From the NCBI RefSeq assembly GCF_002844595.1, contig NZ_PJNW01000002.1, forward strand, positions 62,001-126,000: 64,000 bases of DNA, read 5' to 3'. The notes below the pieces were generated by a model. The model did not search any database, was not told where the DNA came from, and saw nothing but the letters and a program-made list of their open reading frames with translations. Numbering within the stretch: position 1 is the stretch's first letter; the number at the start of each line of letters is the position of its first letter. Below are positions 1 to 7,438 of the stretch, one piece after another. The position numbers and the translations under genes were made by a program. Source of the stretch: Pleomorphomonas diazotrophica (lineage in GTDB: Bacteria; Pseudomonadota; Alphaproteobacteria; Rhizobiales; Pleomorphomonadaceae).

Positions 1-1219
1 TCTGCAGGTTGCCCCCCGATAAGCCGCTCGCCTCGGCCTCCGCGCCGGAGGTGCGCACGTCGTGATCGGCGATGCAGCGCCGGGTGAACTCGGTAGCCTG
101 CGCCATGGCGATCAGCCCGTGCCGTACCAGACCCAGCGGGTGGGCGGTGAGGAGGCTGTTGCGCGCAAGCGACATGCCTTGCACCGCGCCACGGCCGAGG
201 CGGTCTTCCGGCACGAAGGCAAAGCCGAGTTGTCGCCGTTCGGCGGGGCCGAGATGGCCCACCGGCTCGCCCATCATCTGGACCTGCTCGCGGTTCTCGA
301 AGGGCAGCCGGATCTCGCCGGAGATCAACTCGGAAAGCTCGGCCTGCCCGTTGCCGGAAATGCCGGCGATTCCCAGGATTTCGCCAGCCCTGAGGGTGAG
401 CGCCACATCCTTGAGCGGCATGCCGAAGGGATCGTCCGGCGTGTAAGTCAGCCCGATCAACTCCAGCATGGTCTCACCCGGCTCCGATGGTGTCCTCGGC
501 GGTGGCTCGGGCATGTCGCGGCCGATCATCATGCGGGCAAGGTCATGAGCGTCGTGTTCGCGGGGATCGACGTGGCCGGTGACCTTGCCGGCGCTCAGGA
601 TGGTCGCGCGGTCGCAGATGGCGCGGATTTCCTCGAGCTTGTGCGAGATGAACAGCACCGACACGCCACCGTCGCGCAGCCTCAGCAGCGTATCGAACAG
701 CTTGTCCACCGATTGGGGTGGCAGCACGGAGGTCGGCTCGTCGAGGATCAACAGCTTCGGATCGGTCATCAGGCAGCGGATGATTTCCACCCGCTGGCGT
801 TCGCCGACCGACAGTTCGTGGACATGGGCATGGGGATCGACCTCAAGGCCGAACTCGGTGCCCAGTTCCCGAATGCGCGCGATCAGCGCCCTTGTTTGCC
901 CCGGCACCACGAGGCGGATGTTTTCAATGACGGTCAGCGTCTCGAACAGCGAGAAATGCTGAAACACCATGCCGATGCCCCGCCGGCGGGCCGCCGCCGG
1001 CGAGGCCAGTTTCAAGGGCACGCCCTGCCAGAGCATCTCCCCGCTGTCCGGCGTCTCCACGCCATAGATGAGCTTCATCAGCGTGGACTTGCCCGCGCCG
1101 TTCTCGCCCAGGATGGCGTGGATCGATCGTGGCGCGACGTCGATATCCACGGCCTGATTGGCCCGGACCTCGCCGTAACGCTTGGAGATGCCGCGCAATG
1201 ATAGGAGGGGCGCCGCCAT
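1..1219 (-). CDS. BMP-family (purine/nucleoside-type) ABC transporter ATP-binding protein, 3' end cut by window
   Basis: Double-domain sugar/nucleoside-type ABC ATPase that would energise import of the ligand bound by the neighbouring BMP lipoprotein-like protein. The first domain has Walker A GENGAGKST near residue 38, a Q-loop (VFQHFSLF), the signature LSVGERQR and Walker B LLILDEPTS. A second domain follows (GISGNGQAEL replaces a true Walker A), and its signature GLSGGNLQ lies at the window edge (bases 2-25), so the C-terminus is outside. The start ATG at 1217-1219 is preceded by the stop of the BMP gene 6 bases upstream, so it is the last visible gene of the operon that begins near 5861. 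Permease genes would be expected to the left. The substrate is inferred from context only. Confidence 0.93.
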   Translation of the reverse strand, partial: MAAPLLSLRGISKRYGEVRANQAVDIDVAPRSIHAILGENGAGKSTLMKLIYGVETPDSGEMLWQGVPLKLASPAAARRRGIGMVFQHFSLFETLTVIENIRLVVPGQTRALIARIRELGTEFGLEVDPHAHVHELSVGERQRVEIIRCLMTDPKLLILDEPTSVLPPQSVDKLFDTLLRLRDGGVSVLFISHKLEEIRAICDRATILSAGKVTGHVDPREHDAHDLARMMIGRDMPEPPPRTPSEPGETMLELIGLTYTPDDPFGMPLKDVALTLRAGEILGIAGISGNGQAELSELISGEIRLPFENREQVQMMGEPVGHLGPAERRQLGFAFVPEDRLGRGAVQGMSLARNSLLTAHPLGLVRHGLIAMAQATEFTRRCIADHDVRTSGAEAEASGLSGGNLQ

Positions 1220-1225
1220 GGCCGG

Positions 1226-2323
1226 TTATTTCGGCAGTGGCGAGGTGACGCCCTTCACATGCCAGTCCATGGCAACGATGGCGGCGTCGTCCAACGTGGC
1301 GCCGGCCGCCACGCCCTCGCTGCCGTCGGCCTTGGCGATCGGACCGGCAAAGGGCGAGAAGCTGCCGTCGGCGATCTTGGCTTCGATCTCAGTGATCTTC
1401 GCCTTGGTTTCGGCCGGAATGGCCGGGTTCCAGTCGACGGTCTGCACCACCTTGTCGGCGACGCCAAGGAAGGCGCTGGCGCCGGTGAACTTGCCAGCCA
1501 GATGGGCATCGACCTGCGCCTTGAAGTAGGGCGACCAGTCGGTGGCGACGCAGCCGAGATAGGTTTTCGGCGCGTAGCTCTTCATCGAGGAGTTGAGATT
1601 GAAGGCATAGACGCCGGCCTCCTCGCAGAGCGAGATCACCGAGGGCGTATCCTGCGCGTTGGAGAAGATGACGTCGCAGCCTTGCGCGATCAGCGCCTTG
1701 GCGGCTTCCTGCTCCTTGGCGGGGTCGAACCAGGAGTTCACCCAGACCACCGACACCTCGATGGCCGGGTTGATCGCCTGGGCGCCCAGCGTGAAGGCGT
1801 TGATGGAGGTGATCAGCTCGGGGATGGCGAAGGCCGAGACCGAACCGAGCTTGCCGGACTTGGACAGCGCGGCCGCCGCCATGCCCATCAGATAGGTGCC
1901 CTGGTAGTATCTCGCCGCAAAGGGCGAGAAGTTCGGAGCCACCATGTAGCCGGAGGCATGCAGCACCGAAACGTCCGGATTGCGCTTGGCGATCTGCATC
2001 GCGCCGTTCTGGTAGCCGAAGGAGCCGGCGACCAGGAACTTGTTCCCGTCGGCGACCGTCTTGTTCATGATGCGGTCGGCGTCCGGGCCTTCGGGAATGT
2101 TCTCCAGCACGGTGATCTTGACGGCGTCGCCATAGGCGGCCTTCACCGGATCGAGCCCCGCCTTCAGCGCGTGGCCCCAGCCGACATCGCCGATGGGCGA
2201 GGGCACGACGAGCGCTATGCCCAGCGGCTCGGCGGCGACGGCGAAACGGCCGCCGACCGTGGTGGCGACGCCGGCGAGTGCCGCCGTCTTGATCAGGTTG
2301 CGACGGGTAATGCCTCTGGTCAT
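1226..2323 (-). CDS. BMP family ABC transporter substrate-binding protein (Tat-type signal)
   Basis: 365-residue periplasmic binding protein of the BMP/Med family (PF02608 type), whose known members bind nucleosides or purines. The N-terminus reads TRRNLIKTAALAG..AVAAEP, a twin-arginine signal with a hydrophobic stretch and an A-x-A cleavage site, so folded export by Tat is likely. The family pattern is visible as IGDVGWGHALKAGLD, followed by blocks on ancestral nucleotide-sugar folds such as ASGYMVAPNFSPFAARYYQGTYLMGMAAA. The start is the ATG at 2321-2323. Longer in-frame extensions upstream run into the preceding amidohydrolase reading region and lack a signal. It lies 26 bases after the amidohydrolase gene and 6 bases before the ATPase gene. 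The ligand is unknown; the gene neighbours suggest a modified purine. Confidence 0.92.
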   Translation of the reverse strand: MTRGITRRNLIKTAALAGVATTVGGRFAVAAEPLGIALVVPSPIGDVGWGHALKAGLDPVKAAYGDAVKITVLENIPEGPDADRIMNKTVADGNKFLVAGSFGYQNGAMQIAKRNPDVSVLHASGYMVAPNFSPFAARYYQGTYLMGMAAAALSKSGKLGSVSAFAIPELITSINAFTLGAQAINPAIEVSVVWVNSWFDPAKEQEAAKALIAQGCDVIFSNAQDTPSVISLCEEAGVYAFNLNSSMKSYAPKTYLGCVATDWSPYFKAQVDAHLAGKFTGASAFLGVADKVVQTVDWNPAIPAETKAKITEIEAKIADGSFSPFAGPIAKADGSEGVAAGATLDDAAIVAMDWHVKGVTSPLPK

Positions 2324-2349
2324 TCTGGTACGCCCCTCTCTCGGCTGGA

Positions 2350-3729
2350 TCAGAAGTCGATGGTTGCAAGCGTGGCCTCGGCATCGGCGGCCATTTCCGC
2401 CTCGTCGATGCCGGGGAACTCTCCGTTGGCCCAGACGATGCGGCCGTTGATCATGGTGAGGTCGGTGGCCATGCCGATACCGAGCTTGGCCGGCAGGCTC
2501 AGCGGGTCGTGGCGCGTGCCGACGTAATCCATGCGCCGCGTGTCGATGGCAAAGAGATCCGCCGCCATGCCCGGCACGAGGCGGCCGATGTCGGTGCGCC
2601 CGAGAAGGGCCGCGCTGCCGGTCGTCGCATAGCGAAGGAAATCGACGGGCGCCGGCACCGGATGGCTGCGGGACGACGCGACAAGGCATTGCAGCATGTA
2701 GGCCGAGTGGATGCAGTGCATCAGATTGGAGTTGTCGTTGGAGGCCGCTCCGTCGCAGCCGAGGCCGACGCGCACGCCGAACGCCGCCATGGCGGGAATG
2801 TCGGTCACCTCGGTGCCAACGAGATAGACCGGCTCCGGACAATGCGAGACGCCGGTCCCTGAGGCGGCCAGCTTGGCCAGTTCGGCATGGGTCAGTTCCC
2901 AGCAATGGGCGTAGAAGACGTCCGGGCCGGCGAAACCCATCTCTTCCAGATAGTCGACCGTTCGCTTGCCATGGCGGGCCTCGATCACCGGGCTTTCGCC
3001 CTCGCCGACATGGGTATGCAGGAGAACGCCCTTGTCGCGGGCCAGCGCCACGGATTCCACGAAAGTCTCGCGGTAGCTGTTGACCGGCTGGCAGGGCGAG
3101 ACCACCACCTGCCTGAGGCTGAAGGGCGATCCGTCGTGGTAGCGGTCGATCAGCCGCTCGCAGTCGGCAAGGAACTCGTCGGTGGTCTCCAGCATCGCAT
3201 CGGGGATGGTGGAGCCTTCGGATTTCGGCAGCGTGTTGCCGCCGCGCCCGGCGTGATAGCGGATGCCCAGCCGCTCGGCCGCCTCGAACTGCCGATCGAC
3301 CAGATATTTTCCAGCATGGCGCGGGAAGCAGTATTGGTGGTCGAGCGCAGTGGTGCAGCCGTGCTTGATGAGTTCGGCCATCGCCGTCAGCGACGAGTGA
3401 TAGAAGCAGTCCTCGGTGAGCTGCGAGAAGATCGGATAGATCCGATCCAGCCATTCCAGTACCGACAGTTTCGTCCAGTCGAGGTCGGCGCGATTGCGCA
3501 CGAAGGTCTGGAAGAAATGGTGGTGGGTGTTGACGAGGCCCGGATAGACGAACCAGCCGGAGGCGTCGATCACTTCGGCGCCCTCGGCCTCCGGCGTTGC
3601 GCTGAGGTTGGGAGCGATGGCCTTGATGGCCGGGCCGTCGGTCAGAAGGTCGACGTCACGGCGAACGCGTGGGCCGGCGCCGTTGTCCACCATCACCGCC
3701 GCGCAGTTCCTGAGAAGATAGTTGCCCAT
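2350..3729 (-). CDS. Amidohydrolase, 8-oxoguanine deaminase-like
   Basis: 459-residue metal-dependent hydrolase of the amidohydrolase superfamily (AtzA/TrzN/guanine deaminase branch). The metal-binding H-x-H is in PGLVNTHHHFFQ at about residues 63-74; LLHTHVGEGES carries the next histidine, YAHCWELTH another, and GLGCDGAASNDNSNLM the catalytic aspartate. The NTHHH-x-x-Q and DG-x-ASND-x-SNL patterns are, from memory, typical of bacterial 8-oxoguanine deaminases, which convert 8-oxoguanine to urate and ammonia. That exact substrate is an inference. The start ATG (3727-3729) is one base after the stop of the GST gene. It could also be a hydroxytriazine or other aminopurine hydrolase. It lies between oxygenase genes and a BMP importer. 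Confidence 0.88.
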   Translation of the reverse strand: MGNYLLRNCAAVMVDNGAGPRVRRDVDLLTDGPAIKAIAPNLSATPEAEGAEVIDASGWFVYPGLVNTHHHFFQTFVRNRADLDWTKLSVLEWLDRIYPIFSQLTEDCFYHSSLTAMAELIKHGCTTALDHQYCFPRHAGKYLVDRQFEAAERLGIRYHAGRGGNTLPKSEGSTIPDAMLETTDEFLADCERLIDRYHDGSPFSLRQVVVSPCQPVNSYRETFVESVALARDKGVLLHTHVGEGESPVIEARHGKRTVDYLEEMGFAGPDVFYAHCWELTHAELAKLAASGTGVSHCPEPVYLVGTEVTDIPAMAAFGVRVGLGCDGAASNDNSNLMHCIHSAYMLQCLVASSRSHPVPAPVDFLRYATTGSAALLGRTDIGRLVPGMAADLFAIDTRRMDYVGTRHDPLSLPAKLGIGMATDLTMINGRIVWANGEFPGIDEAEMAADAEATLATIDF

Positions 3730-3730
3730 G

Positions 3731-4393
3731 TCAAACCGTCTCCGGCATGTCGGAAACCGGTTCCGGCTTGAGCTCGTGCAGGCGATGGATGCCGGGCATC
3801 TCGATGAAGCCGGGCAGCATGCGGATGGCCCGCATCCACAGGCGGATCGACGGGTAGGGATCGAGCGACAGGCCGCCGTCCGGGGCGAGCGCCACATAGG
3901 GGAAACAGGCGATATCGGCGATCGTCGCCCGGTCGGCTGCCAGGAAGCACTGGCCGACGATGCGCCGCTCGGCGAGGGCGGCTTCAACTTCGCGGAGATC
4001 GACGGTGCCGGCCCTCTGCAAGCTTGGCAGGTCGCCGGGCTCCACCAGCATTTCCGTGGCGCGTGCGCCACCCAGGTGGTCGGTCAGCCGGCGCGAGAAG
4101 GAGAGCCATTGCTGGATGCGAGCCGCGTCCGCCGCGTCGTTTTCGCCGAGCCACTCGGGCGCAGCGAGCTTGGCCAGATAGACCAGCATGGCCGCGCTCT
4201 CGGTGAGGATCAGGTCGCCATCGACCAGGATCGGGATCGAGCCGGCCGGATTGAGTGCAAGCAAGGGCTCGGACTGGTGTTCGCGGCCGGGATGCATGTC
4301 CACCGCCCAGAGTTCCAGTTTCAGGCCGGTGAGCGCCGCCATCAGGCGCACCTTGTAGGCATCGGGCGAGAGTATGTAGTCGTAGAGGATCAT
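3731..4393 (-). CDS. Glutathione S-transferase family protein (NdmE-like in context)
   Basis: 220-residue two-domain GST. The N-terminal thioredoxin fold begins MILYDYILSPDAYKVRLMAAL, carries the cis-proline region NPAGSIPILVDGD and the glutathione gamma-glutamyl site LTESAAM, and is followed by an all-helical C-terminal domain. The start ATG overlaps the stop of the oxygenase gene (ATGA at 4390-4393), implying translational coupling. In the known caffeine N7-demethylation system a GST-like protein (NdmE) structurally holds a Rieske-less oxygenase (NdmC) together with its reductase (NdmD). The same combination of a Rieske-less oxygenase and a GST occurs here, so a scaffolding role is plausible. 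Ordinary GST catalysis remains possible. Confidence 0.9.
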   Translation of the reverse strand: MILYDYILSPDAYKVRLMAALTGLKLELWAVDMHPGREHQSEPLLALNPAGSIPILVDGDLILTESAAMLVYLAKLAAPEWLGENDAADAARIQQWLSFSRRLTDHLGGARATEMLVEPGDLPSLQRAGTVDLREVEAALAERRIVGQCFLAADRATIADIACFPYVALAPDGGLSLDPYPSIRLWMRAIRMLPGFIEMPGIHRLHELKPEPVSDMPETV

Positions 4394-5235
4394 TGGGCCA
4401 CCAGCTGCGCGCCATAGGTGAACTGATGCCGCTTCAACCAGCGGCGATAGGCGACCGAGGTGAGGTCGGCGCGGGTGGGAATCTCCCGCCCCGGGTCCAG
4501 CGGCAGCAGGCGGGGGATCTGGTTTTCCAGGATCGAGCGGTCCTGCAGGAAGATCATCTGCTGGAAATGGATGAGATCGGTCAGCGCCGTCTCATCGTCG
4601 AACAGCGCCATCCACGGCCAGACGTCGCAGAGCTCTTCTGTGAGCGGCTGCACGAAGAGCGTGATCACGTCCCATTCGCCCGGCCGCGCCGGGCAGGTCT
4701 TGTAAAGCACCGTCGAGGTCGGTGCCGGCACCCGATACATGTAGTCGGTGGTGATGCCGCCGGTGGCCGATTTGGCGGCCTGCGGCTGGTAGAACTGTAC
4801 CTTGGTCGCCCAGACCTCGTCCTCCTTCTCGCGGATCTCGACGTCATATTTGCCGACTTCGGTATGCGGTTCGGCGCCCAGGATGTCGGTGTGAACGAAG
4901 GGGAAATGGGCGATATCCAGGAAGTTCTCCACGGCCCTGAGCGGCGAGCAGCGCACCCGCACGACGCCCACCTCGACGAGACGACGGCCGGGCTGATCGG
5001 CTTCGGGGATGTCGAACAGGTCTTTTGACGGTTCGCCCAGCGACGTCCAGACGTGGCCGTAGCGGAGGGTGACCCTGAGGTCGCGGCCGTCGCCGGTGAC
5101 GACGCGGACCGGATCGCCGGGAAGAACCCTGATCGCTGTGCCCATCAGCTGCGTGGTGCGGCCCTCTGGCGGCAGTTGGCTGGCGAGAGCCACCGGGTAC
5201 CACTGGTCGATCATTGCGTGGTGGCCGATCGTCAT
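4390..5235 (-). CDS. Rieske-cluster-less non-heme iron oxygenase alpha-type subunit (NdmC-like)
   Basis: 281-residue protein built like the alpha subunit of Rieske oxygenases but lacking the [2Fe-2S] ligands. The N-terminus (IDQWYPVALASQLPP, residues 9-23) matches a Rieske-oxygenase start, but the C-x-H and C-x2-H motifs are absent and the chain passes directly to LRYGHVWTSLGEP. The catalytic domain is intact: ENFLDIAHFPFVH (residues 103-115) supplies bridging Asp107 and iron ligands His110 and His115, and FLQDRSILENQ supplies Asp232. NdmC of Pseudomonas putida caffeine degradation is the best-known oxygenase of this kind; it receives electrons through a Rieske domain on a partner. The gene overlaps its neighbours on both sides by ATGA, with the small Rieske protein immediately upstream. 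Not a frameshift remnant, because the reading frame and both overlaps are clean. Confidence 0.88.
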   Translation of the reverse strand: MTIGHHAMIDQWYPVALASQLPPEGRTTQLMGTAIRVLPGDPVRVVTGDGRDLRVTLRYGHVWTSLGEPSKDLFDIPEADQPGRRLVEVGVVRVRCSPLRAVENFLDIAHFPFVHTDILGAEPHTEVGKYDVEIREKEDEVWATKVQFYQPQAAKSATGGITTDYMYRVPAPTSTVLYKTCPARPGEWDVITLFVQPLTEELCDVWPWMALFDDETALTDLIHFQQMIFLQDRSILENQIPRLLPLDPGREIPTRADLTSVAYRRWLKRHQFTYGAQLVAQ

Positions 5236-5861
5236 GATGCGAGCTCCTTGACGCCGAGCTGTTCGCATTCGCGCCGCCATCCCTCGGCGGCTCGCGAGAC
5301 GGTGACGCAGTCGCTCTCCGTGGCCGCTGCGTCGACCATGAGATGGGCGACCGTTTCGCTGCCGCTGATCCCGACGATCAGCAACAACACATCGACGCCG
5401 GCCAACCGCGTCCGAACATCGCCGGTCGCGGAGATGAGCTTGGCGTCTACCTCGAGAGTGATCGAACGGAGCGGCTTGAATCCCTCCAGCGCCGGCGGCG
5501 GCGCTTTGGGTTCGCCCAGCGCGATCCAGATCACGCCGTTCCGCTCCTCGGTCGGGTAGCTCGCCGCCTTGATCGCGGCCGGCGGGGTCAGGTCGGGGTG
5601 GGCGGGAATGCGCCGGCATTGGCCGTTCTGGCCGTAGCTCCAGCCGTGATAAATGCAGGACAGCGCCTCGCCGCGCACGAAGCCATAGGACAGGCGCATG
5701 CCGCGATGCGGGCAGCGATCTGCCAGGGTGGCGAGCTCGCCATTTGCGCTACGCCACAGTGCCAGGATGCCGGATGGCGTGTGCGCGGGAATTACCGTTG
5801 CGGCCGGCAGATCGGCAGAAAGGGCCACTGGGATCCAGTCGCGCAGCGTCACAACGGGCAT
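5232..5861 (-). CDS. Rieske [2Fe-2S] protein, separate electron-transfer partner of the oxygenase
   Basis: 209-residue soluble protein. The Rieske fold occupies roughly residues 1-115, with cluster ligands Cys50-His52 in CPHRGMRL and Cys69-His72 in CIYHGWSY, exactly the C-x-H, C-x2-H pattern. After the Rieske domain (GVIWIALGEP) come only about 90 residues, far shorter than an oxygenase catalytic domain and without the E/N-x-x-D-x-x-H-x4-H iron site. Its start DWIPVALSADLP resembles the start of the next gene product, WYPVALASQLPP, suggesting that both derive from one ancestral oxygenase and then lost complementary parts. It is the first gene of the operon; its ATG is at 5859-5861. The reductase that would feed it is not seen in the window. 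The tail domain is unassigned. Confidence 0.88.
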   Translation of the reverse strand: MPVVTLRDWIPVALSADLPAATVIPAHTPSGILALWRSANGELATLADRCPHRGMRLSYGFVRGEALSCIYHGWSYGQNGQCRRIPAHPDLTPPAAIKAASYPTEERNGVIWIALGEPKAPPPALEGFKPLRSITLEVDAKLISATGDVRTRLAGVDVLLLIVGISGSETVAHLMVDAAATESDCVTVSRAAEGWRRECEQLGVKELAS

Positions 5862-5927
5862 GGATTCGTCTCAGATCAAAGCGGTCAAGAGGGGCGGAAA
5901 TCGTAGGAGCGCTTCCGTCTCACCCTG

Positions 5928-5993
5928 ATCTAAGTAGATATCCTATGCCCAATAAATTCTCATCTGCGAGGCAGGTGTAAATTTAGGCAGATG
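5928..5993. promoter_or_regulatory. Candidate operator region upstream of the Rieske/purine operon
   Basis: The 200-base gap upstream of the Rieske gene is AT-richer than its surroundings and holds two dyads: ATCTA-AG-TAGAT at 5928-5939 and CATCTGC...GCAGATG with arms at 5961-5967 and 5987-5993. Their position 65-130 bases before the first start codon suits a regulator site. No regulator gene lies adjacent, and I cannot name the binding protein. Confidence 0.35.
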
Positions 5994-6062
5994 CATGGCT
6001 TGCCTGCTGATATCGAAGGCGAAAGCCTCAACAACGAGCATTCGCTTGATTTTGCCCGTTGG

Positions 6063-6314
6063 CTATCGCCACTCCGGATCGGAGGAGCGCTCGATGGCGT
6101 CCACCCAGACATCAATGGGGCCGAGCAGGCAGCCCATTTCCATGGCGTCGATCAAGTCGGCCGGGCCGCGAACGTCGATGTCCACCCGCTCGGCATCGGC
6201 ATGGCGGATCTCGCCATCGAGGCCGAGACGGGCCGCGTGACGGGCGACCCACGGCAAAAAGCTGTCTGCGCCGAGGTTGCCGCGGATCGTCAGGCGTTCA
6301 CGAGCGGTGGGCAT
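6063..6314 (-). CDS. Acylphosphatase-like protein with degenerate active site
   Basis: 83-residue protein whose length and alternating pattern fit the acylphosphatase fold (ferredoxin-like alpha/beta sandwich): RLTIRGNLGADSFLPWVARHAARLGLDGEIRHADAERVDIDVRGP.. . In true acylphosphatases the loop G-x-VQGVGFR provides the catalytic arginine, and a later asparagine (VRN-x-x-DG) positions water. Here the loop is LGADSFLPW and the asparagine site reads IRHADAE, so neither catalytic residue is visible. A non-catalytic, possibly regulatory or structural role is inferred. Start ATG at 6312-6314, stop TAG at 6063. It lies downstream of prmA on the same strand, about 95 bases away, so co-transcription is possible. 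Confidence 0.72.
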   Translation of the reverse strand: MPTARERLTIRGNLGADSFLPWVARHAARLGLDGEIRHADAERVDIDVRGPADLIDAMEMGCLLGPIDVWVDAIERSSDPEWR

Positions 6315-6409
6315 TGGCAGGGCGTTCCCATTCAGTCGGCCCGGACGCTACCAGATGACCGACCATCGTTGCCAGTCCTGGCGATCCGCTCGTTCGCGAT
6401 GTGTCGACC

Positions 6410-7282
6410 TCAGCCGGCGTAACGCAGCACCAGCGTGCTCCAGACGTCCTTGACGAGGTGGCGCTCGCGCACGAAGCCCTGCGCGCGGAAGGCGGCCAGC
6501 ACGCTTTCGGCCTGCGTCCGCAGAATGCCCGAGAGAACCACGGCGGCGCCCGGCAGGGCGTGGGCGCGAAACTCAGGCGACAGCATCTTCAGGGGATCGG
6601 CCAGGATATTGGCGACGATCAGGTCGAACTTGCGGCCGACGATGGCCGGATGGGAGAAACCGGCGGCGGTGACGGCCGTGACGAGGTTGGCGGCGCCGTT
6701 GATCTCGGCGTTCTCCAGCGCGATCTCCACCGCCAAGGGGTCGATGTCGGAGGCGAGCACCGGCCGCTTGGTGGCGCGCGCAATGCCGATGGCGAGGACG
6801 CCCGATCCGGTGCCGAGGTCGAAGACGCTGTCGAAGCGGTAGACGGCGAGGAGGCGCGTCAGCGCCGTGAGGCAGCCCCAGGTGGTCGGATGATGGCCGG
6901 TACCGAAGGCCTGGTTGGCCTCGATCTGCAGGCCGATCAGTCCCCTGGGAATGCGGTCGCGGTCGTGGGCGCCGTGCACCACGAAGCGGCCGGCGATCAC
7001 CGGGCTCAGTCCTTCGAGGCTCTGGGCCACCCAATCGACATCCTCGGGTACCGGCTCGACCGTCAGGGCACTGACATCGGCGATGCCTGCCAGCGCGGCG
7101 CGGGCGGGCGCCAGGATCTCCTCACCATCCTCGGCGAAGAAGAAGCCATCCACCGCCCAGCCGCCGTCGGTCTCATACCAGGATACCGGACCGGCCTCGA
7201 CGAAGGCGGCCTCGATGGCATCGGCGATCGTCTCGGCGGCCGCCGCATCGGCGGCGGGCATGTGAAGCTGGTACTGGCGCAT
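6410..7282 (-). CDS. prmA: Ribosomal protein L11 methyltransferase
   Basis: 290-residue SAM-dependent methyltransferase that trimethylates ribosomal protein L11. The N-terminal L11-recognition domain (residues 1-110) is followed by the PrmA linker signature IEANQAFGTGHHPTT, the SAM motif DLGTGSGVLAIGIA, the acidic loop ASDIDPLAVEIA and motif IV DLIVANILADPL, which are diagnostic of PrmA. The start ATG is at 7280-7282. Length agrees with family members. It is transcribed away from the TetR gene at 7439. Confidence 0.96.
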   Translation of the reverse strand: MRQYQLHMPAADAAAAETIADAIEAAFVEAGPVSWYETDGGWAVDGFFFAEDGEEILAPARAALAGIADVSALTVEPVPEDVDWVAQSLEGLSPVIAGRFVVHGAHDRDRIPRGLIGLQIEANQAFGTGHHPTTWGCLTALTRLLAVYRFDSVFDLGTGSGVLAIGIARATKRPVLASDIDPLAVEIALENAEINGAANLVTAVTAAGFSHPAIVGRKFDLIVANILADPLKMLSPEFRAHALPGAAVVLSGILRTQAESVLAAFRAQGFVRERHLVKDVWSTLVLRYAG

Positions 7283-7399
7283 GGCGGTTCCTGAAAAGGG
7301 TTCCGGGAGGGTTCCTGCGCTTTAGTCGGTGGCCGGGGTCTTGTCAAAGCGCAACGGCCTCCGCGCGGCGGTACCGTGTTGCAAACCGCCTCGATCTGA

Positions 7400-7421
7400 T
7401 ATATGTACACGTGAACATATA
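7400..7421. promoter_or_regulatory. 22-bp TetR operator candidate upstream of the RND efflux regulator
   Basis: A nearly perfect palindrome: left half TATATGTACAC, right half GTGAACATATA, centred on CACGTG, with one mismatched pair. It ends 17 bases before the TetR start codon at 7439, which suits autorepression, and the AT-rich flanks probably include the promoter. It may also act on prmA, whose start is about 120 bases away on the other strand. Confidence 0.75.
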
Positions 7422-7438
7422 GCAGATGGGTATCGAAC

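Noticed and set aside
4390-5861. The Rieske protein and the oxygenase as one gene broken by a frameshift
   Set aside because: The second protein has its own oxygenase-like N-terminus (QWYPVALASQLPP), and the overlap is a normal ATGA. Joining the frames would give a protein with two starts rather than one normal enzyme.
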